DNA from: an uncultured Chloroflexus sp.
Lineage (GTDB): Bacteria > Chloroflexota > Chloroflexia > Chloroflexales > Chloroflexaceae
Assembly (NCBI RefSeq): GCF_937129525.1
Contig: NZ_CAKZNK010000067.1
Coordinates: 62,001-126,000 of the forward strand
Reading direction: 5' to 3'
Length of the DNA stretch: 64,000 nt
A model generated the notes under the pieces. That model was given only the letters and a program-made list of their open reading frames with translations. It was not told where the DNA came from and searched no databases. The position numbers were made by a program, and so were the translations under genes. Below, in pieces: positions 30,427 through 39,989 of the stretch (position 1 is the first letter of the stretch; every line of letters starts with the position of its first letter).

Positions 30427-31668
30427 ATGACCCTGATCGTGTTTGAAGACGAACTCTGGCACCACTTCGCCACTCTGGTGCAGGCGCGTCCGGTCTTCGA
30501 GTTGCGCTGTGGCGCATTTACCACCCGCGAGCGCGCCGCTGCCTTCCTTAATCGACCGGCGCGTGGTCTGTCTCGTCCCCACCTCATGCCGCACTTCGGA
30601 CCGCCGGGAGGTCTGGCCGAACTGCTGGCAACGAGCGACCCGATCCTGTTTGTCAATGGACGAGCGCTCAATCTTGAGTGGTTGCCGGCCCTCGATTGTG
30701 AGCCGGTCAACACTGTCTATCTGGTCGGCGACACATTGCTTGGCGCGCGCGTATCGCCAGCGCTGGCCAGCGCCATCATCTACTACTTGCGCGAGCAGCA
30801 AGCCACCATCGCTCGCGATGAGCTACTCCGATTTGCGCGGGTCGTCGAGCCACAGGTGACAGCGGCACTGTTGAATTACCCCTGGGATTTGATCACCCAA
30901 GCAGGCGAGCAATTGCTCCGTGATGAGCCATTGCTGGCTCGTCGTTTACCTCGCCTGACTGTCGATCTGCCCCATGTTATCACGCACGGCCAGCGTGTGT
31001 ACGTTGATCCGGGAGCGCAGCTTATCGGGCCGGTGGTACTTGATAGTCGCGACGGGCCGGTTTTTGTGGAAGCGGCCCAGATCGAACCGTTTAGCTACAT
31101 CCAGGGGCCGGCCTACATCGGGCCGGGAACGCTGATCGCGAGCGCGCGCATCCGCGCCGAAACCTGTCTTGGCCCGGTCTGCCGGGTCGGTGGCGAGGTC
31201 GAGGCGTCAATCATTCAAGGCTACTCCAACAAGCATCACGACGGCTTCCTCGGTCATAGCTGGCTGGGCGAATGGGTGAATATCGGCGCGATGACTACCA
31301 ATTCCGATCTCAAAAACAATTATGGCTCGGTGCGGGTGCTGCTGGAAGGGATTGGTCAGATCGATACCGGCATTCTCAAGTTGGGATGCTTTCTGGCCGA
31401 CCACGTCAAGCTCGGCATCGGGCTGCATCTCACCGGCGGCACGATGATCGGCACCGGATCGAATGTCTTTGGCATGCACAGCGCTCCCAAAAACGTGCCC
31501 CATTTTACCTGGGGTGGGGAGGTCTTTCGCGAATACCGGATCGATACGATGATCAGCGTAGCCCGCATCGTCATGGCTCGCCGCAAACGTGAATTAACCT
31601 CGAGTTATGAGCAGGTATTACGCAAAGCCTTTGAGTTGACCCAACCAAGCCGCGATGGTCTGGGGTGA
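30427..31668 (+). CDS. Putative sugar nucleotidyltransferase with left-handed beta-helix (GlmU-like)
   Basis: Hexapeptide-repeat region 'GPVVLDSRDGPVFVEAAQIEPFSYIQGPAYIGPGTLIASARIRAETCLGPVCRVGGEVEASIIQGYSNKHHDGFLGHSWLGEWVNIGAMTTNSDLKNNYG'. Confidence 0.85.
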   Translation: MTLIVFEDELWHHFATLVQARPVFELRCGAFTTRERAAAFLNRPARGLSRPHLMPHFGPPGGLAELLATSDPILFVNGRALNLEWLPALDCEPVNTVYLVGDTLLGARVSPALASAIIYYLREQQATIARDELLRFARVVEPQVTAALLNYPWDLITQAGEQLLRDEPLLARRLPRLTVDLPHVITHGQRVYVDPGAQLIGPVVLDSRDGPVFVEAAQIEPFSYIQGPAYIGPGTLIASARIRAETCLGPVCRVGGEVEASIIQGYSNKHHDGFLGHSWLGEWVNIGAMTTNSDLKNNYGSVRVLLEGIGQIDTGILKLGCFLADHVKLGIGLHLTGGTMIGTGSNVFGMHSAPKNVPHFTWGGEVFREYRIDTMISVARIVMARRKRELTSSYEQVLRKAFELTQPSRDGLG

Positions 31669-33039
31669 GTGATGTCGTTCCGTCAATTGCCCAGTGTTGA
31701 CGCCCTTATCCGCGCTGCAGGCACGGCATACTCCGATGTGCCCCATGAATTGGTGCGCGATGCGGCGCGGACAGTACTGGCACAGGCGCGCGCATCGATT
31801 GCCGCGGGCGCTTCGCCACCAGATCTAACGGCGCTGGTCGCGGCAATCCACAACGAGTTAGCCACCGTTCTTACCCCCAGCTTGCGCCCGCTCATCAATG
31901 CGACAGGAGTGGTGATCCAAACCAACCTTGGTCGGGCGCCGCTCAGTGAAGCGGCCCGTGCCGCCATGCAGACCATTGGCGCCGGTTACAGCAATCTTGA
32001 ATACGATTTGGCAGCGGGCGAACGTGGTTCACGCCACGTCCATCTCGAATCGCTCTTAACTCGACTGACCGGAGCGGAAGCAGCACTGGTAGTAAATAAC
32101 AACGCGGCTGCGGTATATCTGGCGCTGATCGCTCTCGCTGCCGGGCGTGAGGTGATCATCTCGCGAGGTCAGGCGGTTGAAATTGGCGGCGGCTTCCGCA
32201 TTCCCGATGTGTTGCGGGCGAGCGGCGCCATGTTGGTTGAAGTTGGCACCACCAATCGCACCTACAGCCACGACTACGCCGCCGCCATCACCGAACGCAC
32301 CGCGTTAATCCTGCGTGTCCATAGCAGTAATTTTCGCCTGATCGGGTTTGTCCACGAACCATCCCTGGCCGAACTGGCTGCCGTTGCTCACGAGCACAGC
32401 CTGCCACTCCTCGATGATCTCGGTAGTGGCACCCTGATCGATACCCGCCAGTTTGGGCTGCTGGCCGAACCGACTGTGCAAGAAAGTGTAGCCGCCGGCG
32501 CCGATCTGGTCACCTTCTCGGGCGATAAGCTGCTCGGCGGGCCACAGGCTGGAATCATCGTTGGCCGGCGCGATCTGGTTAGCAAGTTGCGCCGCCATCC
32601 CCTTGCCCGCGCATTACGCATCGACAAGAGCACGATTGCCGGACTGGCCGCAACGCTGTATAGCTATCTGCGCGGCACGGCATTACGCGAAATACCGGTC
32701 TGGCAACTGATCAGCACGCCGCTGGCCGACCTCCAACAACGGGCAGAAACGCTTGCAATCAGGCTCAATGCCGCCGGCATTCCAGCCTGCGCAGTTGCCT
32801 GCGAGAGCGCGGTAGGCGGCGGATCACTGCCCGGCGCTACCCAGCCGAGCGCCGGCGTGGCCATTTCACCTGTTGTCGGCAACGCGACTGAACTGGCTTC
32901 CCGGCTGCGTGCCGGCAGACCACCGGTAGTCGCGCGGATCGTCGATAAGCAGGTCTTGTGCGATCTCCGCAGTGTCTTTCCCGGTGAAGATGAGATGCTG
33001 GCTACTGCGCTCATGAATGCGTGGCAAGCGCTGCAATAG
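31669..33039 (+). CDS. selA: L-seryl-tRNA(Sec) selenium transferase (SelA family)
   Basis: 'LRPLINATGVVIQTNLGRAPLS', 'YSNLEYDLAAGERGSRHVHLESLL', 'VTFSGDKLLGGPQAGIIVGR' (PLP lysine region). GTG 31669 or ATG 31672, abutting the upstream stop. Confidence 0.9.
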   Translation: MMSFRQLPSVDALIRAAGTAYSDVPHELVRDAARTVLAQARASIAAGASPPDLTALVAAIHNELATVLTPSLRPLINATGVVIQTNLGRAPLSEAARAAMQTIGAGYSNLEYDLAAGERGSRHVHLESLLTRLTGAEAALVVNNNAAAVYLALIALAAGREVIISRGQAVEIGGGFRIPDVLRASGAMLVEVGTTNRTYSHDYAAAITERTALILRVHSSNFRLIGFVHEPSLAELAAVAHEHSLPLLDDLGSGTLIDTRQFGLLAEPTVQESVAAGADLVTFSGDKLLGGPQAGIIVGRRDLVSKLRRHPLARALRIDKSTIAGLAATLYSYLRGTALREIPVWQLISTPLADLQQRAETLAIRLNAAGIPACAVACESAVGGGSLPGATQPSAGVAISPVVGNATELASRLRAGRPPVVARIVDKQVLCDLRSVFPGEDEMLATALMNAWQALQ

Positions 33040-33143
33040 ATATGGGCGGGAAAAATCTGAGCGCCTGCGCTCAGCCGGTAGACGTTGCCCACACTCTGCC
33101 GAAGCAACGATGGATGTCAGGGCATCATACGGAAGGTCAACCT

Positions 33144-33728
33144 ATGAAGATCGTCGGTCTCCTGCTGGCCGCTGGCCTGTCATCGCGAATGGGGCAGCCC
33201 AAACAGCTACTCGCCTGGCGCGGGCAACCTCTGGTGACGTATGTTGCCCGGCAAGCGCTTGCCAGTCAGCTTGCCGGCCTCACGGTTGTGGTAGGAGCCA
33301 GCGCAGATCAGGTACGGGAAGCCTTGCGCGAACTACCGGTCACGATTATCACTAACCCTAGCTATCAGGAAGGTCTTGGCACATCGCTTGCCGCCGGTCT
33401 GCGCGCGCTGCCAGCCGACAGTGATGCGGCTATGGTTTTGCTGGTCGATCAACCACTCGTCACGACACGTCTCATCGACGAATTGATCGCTGCCTATCAC
33501 GCCGCCCCAGATGCGCTGGCCCTGGTTCCAACGTATCAAGGTCAACGCGGCAACCCGGTCATAATTGCAGCTCCTCTGTTTGCCGAACTCCAAACCCTGC
33601 GCGGCGATACCGGCGCGCGCGCCATCTTCAACCGCCACGCCGAACGCATTGTCTGGCACGAGGTTGCCGATCCGGCAATCGTGATCGATGTCGATACGCC
33701 AGAAGCCTGGCGCTCGCTCACTGACTGA
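33144..33728 (+). CDS. MobA-like NTP transferase (MocA-type molybdenum cofactor nucleotidyltransferase family)
   Basis: 'GLLLAAGLSSRMGQPKQLLAWRGQPLV' and 'VLLVDQPLVTTRLID...YQGQRGNPVI'; start at ATG 33144. Confidence 0.88.
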   Translation: MKIVGLLLAAGLSSRMGQPKQLLAWRGQPLVTYVARQALASQLAGLTVVVGASADQVREALRELPVTIITNPSYQEGLGTSLAAGLRALPADSDAAMVLLVDQPLVTTRLIDELIAAYHAAPDALALVPTYQGQRGNPVIIAAPLFAELQTLRGDTGARAIFNRHAERIVWHEVADPAIVIDVDTPEAWRSLTD

Positions 33729-33779
33729 AGCCCGCTGGACAGCATGTCCATGTCGGCAGATAATGCGCAGGCGCCAAAC

Positions 33780-33810
33780 CTGACAAACCGTCGCCAAGGT
33801 ATGGTATAAT
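33780..33810 (+). promoter_or_regulatory. Predicted promoter for rpsF with extended -10
   Basis: CTGACA (33780-33785) and TGG-TATAAT (33802-33810). Confidence 0.55.
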
Positions 33811-33932
33811 TGCGTGATGTCACGCGGGAGCGGAGATGGACAGACGCTCCCAATAGTCTTTCTGTTCCGCCGTTGCGCCTGGAACGCGCCGCCGGGTGAG
33901 AAGCGAGCGGAACGTCACCAGAGGAGGATTGT

Positions 33933-34349
33933 GTGCGCGATCGTCGTCGAGAGTACGAACTGGTCATCATCATCAGCCCGCTGTATGCCAACGAAGAGGG
34001 CATCACGGCCAATATCGACCGCATCAAGCAGACCGTCGAGCAACTAGGCGGTCAGGTTAACACGGTGAGCCAATCGTCACCGTGGGGGCGCCGCAAACTG
34101 GCTTACCCGATTCGCGAGTATGTGACCGGCGAAGCCAGTCGCCGCAGCTTCACCGAAGGGTACTACGTCTTCTTCACCTTGACTCTGAGCGCGTCGAAGG
34201 TTGCCGAGCTGGATCGGGCAATTCGGCTGAACGATAACATTCTGCGCCATCTGCTGGTGCTGGTGGAATCCAAAGCGGCGCCGCCACCCCCGATCGAGCC
34301 TGAGACTGAGTCTGAGGAAGAGGAAGAGCCGGCATTGAGCGACGAATAG
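33933..34349 (+). CDS. rpsF: 30S ribosomal protein S6
   Basis: 'REYELVIIISPLYANEEGITANIDRIKQTVEQLGGQVNTVSQSSPWGRRKLAYPI' S6 signature; GTG start after AGAGGAGG. Confidence 0.93.
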   Translation: MRDRRREYELVIIISPLYANEEGITANIDRIKQTVEQLGGQVNTVSQSSPWGRRKLAYPIREYVTGEASRRSFTEGYYVFFTLTLSASKVAELDRAIRLNDNILRHLLVLVESKAAPPPPIEPETESEEEEEPALSDE

Positions 34350-34442
34350 AGTAGCCGACGGCGTGCCGGCAGACAGATCGCAACATTGACGCGAGTCAGC
34401 AACGCTTATGCGCGAAGCACAAGTCTGCTGACCTGCACTTCG

Positions 34443-34499
34443 GCGGGGGTAGCGTAAAAACAGATGATGCAACTGTTTGAGCACGTTCCCTACCCCCGC
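34443..34499 (+). promoter_or_regulatory. Structured RNA element between rpsF and ssb
   Basis: GCGGGGGTAG (34443-34452) pairs with CTACCCCCGC (34490-34499); inner AAACAG (34458-34463)/CTGTTT (34473-34478) stem. Confidence 0.5.
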
Positions 34500-34543
34500 T
34501 TGCGCGGTCAGATTGCCGGTTGCACATCGTTCTGGAGGGTGCT

Positions 34544-34969
34544 ATGGCGCGTGATTTGAACAAAGTGCTTATCATTGGTCGCCTTGGCGCCGATCCAGAG
34601 CTGCGGTATACCGCTACCGGCACGCCGGTTGCCACGTTTCGGGTAGCCGCTGGTCGTCAGTGGCGTGATCCTGACGGTCATCTCCACGATGAAACCGAGT
34701 GGTTTCAGGTTGTCGCATGGAATCGGTTAGCAGAAATCTGTAGCCAGTATCTCAGGCGGGGAGCGCGGGTTTATGTGGAGGGTCGGTTACAAACCCGCGC
34801 GTGGGAAGATGCCCAAACCGGTCAGCCACGTTCGCGCGTTGAGGTGGTTGCACAAGATGTTATCTTGCTGGATCAGCGTGAGTCGCGAGAGGCTCGCTCG
34901 GAAGACGTGCCACCGCCGCCTCGTCGGGAACCGCCACCGGATATTGGCGATGATGATATTCCATTTTAG
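34544..34969 (+). CDS. ssb: Single-stranded DNA-binding protein
   Basis: 'DLNKVLIIGRLGADPELRYTATGTPVATFRVAA...WFQVVAWNRLAEICSQYLRRGARVYVEGRLQTR'; acidic 'DIGDDDIPF' tip. Confidence 0.96.
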   Translation: MARDLNKVLIIGRLGADPELRYTATGTPVATFRVAAGRQWRDPDGHLHDETEWFQVVAWNRLAEICSQYLRRGARVYVEGRLQTRAWEDAQTGQPRSRVEVVAQDVILLDQRESREARSEDVPPPPRREPPPDIGDDDIPF

Positions 34970-34972
34970 CCT

Positions 34973-36505
34973 ATGTCACAAACACCAAAGCCGCCTCGTA
35001 GCGCACCGTCGTCGGCGCCAGCTCCCGCGCCGCGCCGCCCTTCGCGCCGTCGTCTCGAAGAAGAGCAGCGCCAGCGCCTGATCATTATCGCAACGGCCAG
35101 CGCGCTGGCGATTGCGCTGATCGCAATTGTAAGTGGGGTCATTTACGAACAGCTCTGGATCCCCAGCCGTCCAGTTGCGCAAGTCGGCGCAACCACGCTT
35201 ACCCGCAGCGACTACTGGCGCGAGCGACGCCTCGCTTACGCGCGCGAGATTTATCAAAACTTTCAGTTACTCGACCTGTTCGGCGCAAGCAGTCCGCAGC
35301 TTGCCCAGCAATTTCAGGGGCGAAGTATCGTAATCGATCAACAAATTCGGGCTTTGCGTCGCGCCGAGATTGAAGAGCGGATTGTCTCGGAATGGATTGA
35401 TCGTCAGATCAAACAGCGCGCTGCTGCCGACTTTGGCATCACGATCAACGACGATGCTGTAAAGCAAGAGGCAGTGGCCGATCTGGCGTTCATCTTCATT
35501 CCACCACCACCAGAACCCACACCTACGCCCGATCCGAACGTGACACCGGAACCGACAATTGACCCGGCGGCTACAGCCACTCCCGAACCGACTGCAACGC
35601 CTTCGCCGACGCCGGGGGGACCAACCCCTACTCGCGAACCGTCGCCGACTCTGGCCCCAACCTTCACGCCAGTGCCAACGCCACTGCCAGCCGAAGCGCA
35701 GGTTCAGTTCGATCAGATTATTGATGAAATCTATCGCCGCTATGAGTTGGAATTGATCGTAACCGAGACCAGCCCAGAACTAAGCAAAGACGAGTTTCGC
35801 GAGGCACTGCTGTCACAGTACCGTGAACGGTTGCTCAACGATGAGATTCAAGCCCGCCTCGTGCCGGAAGAAAGTTTCACTGCCAGCACAGAAGTGGAGC
35901 GAGTCCAGGCGCGCCAGATTTTGATCGCCGTCAACCCGCCGGCTGAAGCTACAGCAGAGCAGATCGAGGCGGCATTTGCCGCTGCTTTGCCAGCCGCGCA
36001 AGACATCGTGGCGCAACTGCGCGCCGGGGCCGATTTCGCTACCCTGGCAGCCGAACGGTCTGATGACATCGGTTCACGCGACAACGGCGGCGACATCGGC
36101 TCGTTTGATCGCAATGGCTTTGCCGATAATGGCGCCACCTATCCGCCAGAGCTGGTAGAAGCAGCCTTCTCGTTGCCGGTTAACCAGATTAGCGATCCGA
36201 TCCGCACTCAGTTTGGCTGGCACATTCTCGAAGTAACCCGCCAGACGATCCCGTCGAAAGAGGATCAGTTGCAGCGGGCGCGAACCGAGGCATTTGACCG
36301 CTGGATCGCCGAGCAACGGGCAGCAGCGGATATCCGGCGCTTCCCTGAGCCGACCCCAACACCAACGCCATTCCCGACTGAACCGGCGCCAACGATTGTA
36401 CCGACCTACCTGCCCGGCCCGCCGACGCCGATCCCGACGCCAACCCTGGAGCCAACAATCGAGGTTACGCCAGAACCAACACCAACAGCGACGGTGACAC
36501 CATAA
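34973..36505 (+). CDS. Membrane-anchored peptidyl-prolyl isomerase (SurA_N/PpiC-type)
   Basis: TM 'LIIIATASALAIALIAIVSGVIYE'; parvulin 'VQARQILIAV...FATLAAERSDDIGSRDNGGDIGSFDRNGF...ISDPIRTQFGWHILEV'; P/T-rich linker and tail. Confidence 0.88.
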   Translation: MSQTPKPPRSAPSSAPAPAPRRPSRRRLEEEQRQRLIIIATASALAIALIAIVSGVIYEQLWIPSRPVAQVGATTLTRSDYWRERRLAYAREIYQNFQLLDLFGASSPQLAQQFQGRSIVIDQQIRALRRAEIEERIVSEWIDRQIKQRAAADFGITINDDAVKQEAVADLAFIFIPPPPEPTPTPDPNVTPEPTIDPAATATPEPTATPSPTPGGPTPTREPSPTLAPTFTPVPTPLPAEAQVQFDQIIDEIYRRYELELIVTETSPELSKDEFREALLSQYRERLLNDEIQARLVPEESFTASTEVERVQARQILIAVNPPAEATAEQIEAAFAAALPAAQDIVAQLRAGADFATLAAERSDDIGSRDNGGDIGSFDRNGFADNGATYPPELVEAAFSLPVNQISDPIRTQFGWHILEVTRQTIPSKEDQLQRARTEAFDRWIAEQRAAADIRRFPEPTPTPTPFPTEPAPTIVPTYLPGPPTPIPTPTLEPTIEVTPEPTPTATVTP

Positions 36506-36511
36506 ACGTGT

Positions 36512-36543
36512 GGCGCGCCAGAGCCGGCTAGCTCTGGCGCGCC
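36512..36543 (+). terminator. Intrinsic terminator-like hairpin after the PPIase
   Basis: GGCGCGCCAGAGC / GCTCTGGCGCGCC, 13-bp stem with 6-nt loop. Confidence 0.7.
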
Positions 36544-36633
36544 GGGCCTGCGGCAGTGTCATCACGATTGCACACTTGCTAATGACTGCCATTTCACACT
36601 GACAAAGCCTAGAATCACTACTGTTCCTTACCT

Positions 36634-37551
36634 ATGCAACGCTGGCGTCCCGTTCCAACAGCTCGCATCTGGATTGGTTTCGCGCTCACCATTATCAGCC
36701 TGGTGGGAGCAATTGGGCTGCTGCTACGGCTCAGCACAACCCTTACCGGCCCAATCGAACAGTGGCCGATTAATGGGTGGTTATTCGTGGAGGTCGTGGT
36801 GGCGCTCGCTTTGCTGACGCTGGCCGTCGCCTTCCTCTACCGCACCGGCGCTGCGCTTACACTCCGTTACAGCATTGACCGCAATGGTCTCTACATCCAG
36901 TGGCTGGGTAGCCACGCTACCATTCCTCTCAATCTGATTGATCGGATTGAGCAAGGGGCGCTGGCGATAAGCGATTGGCGCGCCGTCCTGTCCAGCATTG
37001 GCTACTATCATGGCCGGGTCAAAACCCTCGATGGGACGATTATTCACCGCTTCACCACGCGACCACTTGCTGAAGCGCTGGTTATCTATGCCAATGGTGA
37101 AGCATATGCCATCTCACCGGTTGACCCAGCCGGCTTTGTGCAAGAACTCGAACAGCGCCGTCGTCTCGGCGCGATCCAAACACTGACACCGGGCATCGAA
37201 GTAGCGAGGTTTCTGGTCTACGACTTCTGGGCCGACCCGGTAATACGACAACTGTTGTTCACAACCATCATCCTGAACCTGCTGCTATTCGGCGCCATAG
37301 CGGCTATCTATCCGAACCTGCCGCCACAGATTGAATGGCGCGGCGATCAGATTGGCGCCGCAGCCGAACTTGCGCCGCGAGCGCGAATCTTCTTCTTGCC
37401 GATAGCGGCAGCGCTTACCGCGCTTTTTAATGTGATCGGCGGCCTAATCGTATACCGACACAGTCCACTCGCCGCCCGACTCTGGCAAGGATTTTCTCCG
37501 GCAGTTCAACTCTTCTTTGCGATTGCGACCATTGCAGTGCTACGCTCGTGA
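36634..37551 (+). CDS. Membrane protein with PH-like domain
   Basis: Four predicted TMs flanking a beta-rich 'TLRYSIDRNGLYIQWLGSHATIPLNLIDRIEQ' segment. Confidence 0.65.
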   Translation: MQRWRPVPTARIWIGFALTIISLVGAIGLLLRLSTTLTGPIEQWPINGWLFVEVVVALALLTLAVAFLYRTGAALTLRYSIDRNGLYIQWLGSHATIPLNLIDRIEQGALAISDWRAVLSSIGYYHGRVKTLDGTIIHRFTTRPLAEALVIYANGEAYAISPVDPAGFVQELEQRRRLGAIQTLTPGIEVARFLVYDFWADPVIRQLLFTTIILNLLLFGAIAAIYPNLPPQIEWRGDQIGAAAELAPRARIFFLPIAAALTALFNVIGGLIVYRHSPLAARLWQGFSPAVQLFFAIATIAVLRS

Positions 37552-37846
37552 ACTCTGGTTGCGATGACCATCGGGTTGGCAGATTGGTGGGCCAAACATG
37601 CCCACTCAACGCGCTATTGCACAGATGCGCAAGGAAAACCGGATTGCGCCACCAACCTGCCACGATCCGGGCAATGGCGGCTGCAACCGTTGCCGTCATA
37701 GCGTCTCGACTACCGGACGGTCGATTTGCTCACTGCCAGGCACCTTCGCGCATCGATGCGACATTGTTCGTCCCGCCCCAGACCAGCGCAATAGTTCGTG
37801 GAAACGCGCGCGAGTCTGACCTCGCGAGATCAGGCAATTGGTTGTC

Positions 37847-37876
37847 TTGACAATTTTCCCTATCGCATGCTACGAT
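37847..37876 (+). promoter_or_regulatory. Predicted promoter upstream of the ABC transporter operon
   Basis: TTGACA (37847-37852), 18-nt spacer, TACGAT (37871-37876); would give a leader of about 300 nt. Confidence 0.4.
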
Positions 37877-38184
37877 CTCCACTATCGAACGGGAATTTTT
37901 CCACATAGACGGTTTCACGCTGCGTCAGAGCAATATCGTAACCTGTCGAACTGACATAACCGTCTTCCGGCTGTTTCGCACAACCATCATCTGCACATCA
38001 TCAGGTCAAGCGTCGTCCTGTATCCACCCGAGGAGAAAGGAGGAGTAGGAACAGTCAATTAACACAAATGTGAGTCACTTTGCTCAGGAGGCGATAGCAT
38101 TCTATACGCAGCGCATACCGCTCTGAAAACCCCGCTTCGATAGGATCCTCAATATGGAACAGATGTAACTTAAGGAGTGTCGCG

Positions 38185-39975
38185 ATGAATCTGCTTCGCT
38201 GGCGTCACTCGCTCGTCCTCGCCCTGCTTTTCGGCCTGCTGTTACCAATCCTGGCAGCCTGCGGCGGAGGTTCAACTCCTGCCGGGCAGCCAACGACAGC
38301 TCCGGCTGAGCAACCCACTGCCGCGTCACAACCCACTGTCGCGCCACAACCCACTGCCGCGCCGCAACCCACTGCCGCGCCGGCGCTCGGCACGGCGCAA
38401 CCGGGCGTTCTACGACTGGTGACCGGCTCAGAGCCGGACAATATCGATCCACAGAAAGCCAGCTTCGTAAACGAAATCCAGTTCATCATGATGGCCTATC
38501 AGGCCCTGATGACCTTCGACCTCGATATGAATCCGATCCCTGGCGCTGCCGAGAAGGTTGAGGTCTCAGCGGATGGCACTGTCTACACCTTTACCCTGCG
38601 GCGCGACGGCAAATACAGCGACGGCACGCCGCTGACGGCCCGCAACTTTGAATATGCCTGGAAGCGGCTGGCCGACCCTGAAACTGCCGGCGAATATCAA
38701 TCGCTGCCCTGTGGCATTATCAAGGGTTACAGTGAGTACAGCGCCGCTGCCTGTCAGGGCCTCTCGATGGAAGAGGTGATGAAGCTCGATCTTGAGAAGC
38801 TGCGCGATGAGTTTGGCGTCAAGGCGCTCGATGATTATACGCTTCAGATCGAGCTGGTCGCGCCAGCGCCTTATTTCCTCAGCATGGCGGCGCTCTGGAT
38901 CGGCGCGCCGGTGCGCGAAGAGGATGTCGCGAAGGGTGATGACTGGTGGTACTACCCCGAAAATTACATCGGCAACGGCCCCTTCGTCTTGAAGGAGTGG
39001 GAACACGATAGCAAGGCGGTATGGGAACCCAACCCCAATTACGTTGGGCCGCTGGGGCCGGTCAAGCTCAAGCGCGTTGAATACTACATGATCACCGATG
39101 GTCAGGTCGCGTTCCAGGCCTATCAGAACGGTGAAATCGACATTCTGGGCGTGGGCGCTGAAGATCTGGCTACCGTTGAGTCTGATCCAGTTTTGAGCCA
39201 GCAGACGATTGATGTGCCGGGTTCCTGCACCTTCTACTTCGGCTTCAACCTCGCCAGACCGCCGTTTGACAATAAGCTGGTGCGCCAGGCATTTGCGCAG
39301 GCGCTCGACCGCGAAGCGTATGTGCGCGATGTCTTCCAGGGTCTTGGCTCGCCAACTTACAGCTTCATTCCACCCGGATTCCCTGGCTACCAGCCTGACC
39401 TGCGCTTGTGGGAGTTCAACCCCGAAAAGGCCAAACAGACTCTGGCTGAAGCCGGCTATCCCAATGGTCAGGGCCTGCCTGAGATCCGCCTGACCTACTC
39501 TGGCACGGCGCGCAACAATGCCCGGTTCGAGTGGGTTGCCAACCAGTTTAAGCAGAACCTCGGCATCGACGTGATCCTCGATCCGATCGATCCAACCGCC
39601 TTTGCGGCAGCTACCAAAGATAATCCGCCGCAGATGTTCTCATTGGGCTGGTGCGCTGACTATCCCGATCCACAAAACTGGGTGTCACTCTTCCAGACCA
39701 ACGGTCTGCTCAGCGCGCGAGTCAACTATTCGAATCCGCAGCTCGATGAGCTGGTGCGCCAGGCTGATATCGAACAGGATCCGGTGCGTCGGGCCGAGCT
39801 TTACGCGCAGGCCCAGACGATTCTGGTTGAGGATGCGCCAGTCGTCTTCATGCTCAACAACGGCGGACCGGTGCTGGTGAAGCCATACGTGCAGGGGATT
39901 ACACCTGAAACGATCACGCCGCTGGATTACTGGCTCGGCTTCTTCAACCTGCCTAACGTTGATGTCCAGCCCTAA
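38185..39975 (+). CDS. Peptide ABC transporter substrate-binding lipoprotein (SBP family 5)
   Basis: Lipobox 'ILAACGGG'; 'PDNIDPQKASFVNEIQFIMMAYQALMTFD...YTFTLRRDGKYSDGTPLTARNFEYAWKRL'. Confidence 0.93.
   Translation: MNLLRWRHSLVLALLFGLLLPILAACGGGSTPAGQPTTAPAEQPTAASQPTVAPQPTAAPQPTAAPALGTAQPGVLRLVTGSEPDNIDPQKASFVNEIQFIMMAYQALMTFDLDMNPIPGAAEKVEVSADGTVYTFTLRRDGKYSDGTPLTARNFEYAWKRLADPETAGEYQSLPCGIIKGYSEYSAAACQGLSMEEVMKLDLEKLRDEFGVKALDDYTLQIELVAPAPYFLSMAALWIGAPVREEDVAKGDDWWYYPENYIGNGPFVLKEWEHDSKAVWEPNPNYVGPLGPVKLKRVEYYMITDGQVAFQAYQNGEIDILGVGAEDLATVESDPVLSQQTIDVPGSCTFYFGFNLARPPFDNKLVRQAFAQALDREAYVRDVFQGLGSPTYSFIPPGFPGYQPDLRLWEFNPEKAKQTLAEAGYPNGQGLPEIRLTYSGTARNNARFEWVANQFKQNLGIDVILDPIDPTAFAAATKDNPPQMFSLGWCADYPDPQNWVSLFQTNGLLSARVNYSNPQLDELVRQADIEQDPVRRAELYAQAQTILVEDAPVVFMLNNGGPVLVKPYVQGITPETITPLDYWLGFFNLPNVDVQP
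38311..38382 (+). repeat. Four 18-bp imperfect tandem repeats in the SBP linker
   Basis: CAACCCACTGYCGCGYCR units at 38311, 38329, 38347 and 38365, encoding QPTAAS/QPTVAP/QPTAAP/QPTAAP. Confidence 0.85.
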
Positions 39976-39989
39976 GCGAAATGACTGAT

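Noticed and set aside
38102-38452. 116-aa minus-strand ORF with RQWVAARQWVVARQWVV repeats
   Set aside because: Reverse-strand reading of the 18-bp repeats encoding the SBP QPTAAP linker.
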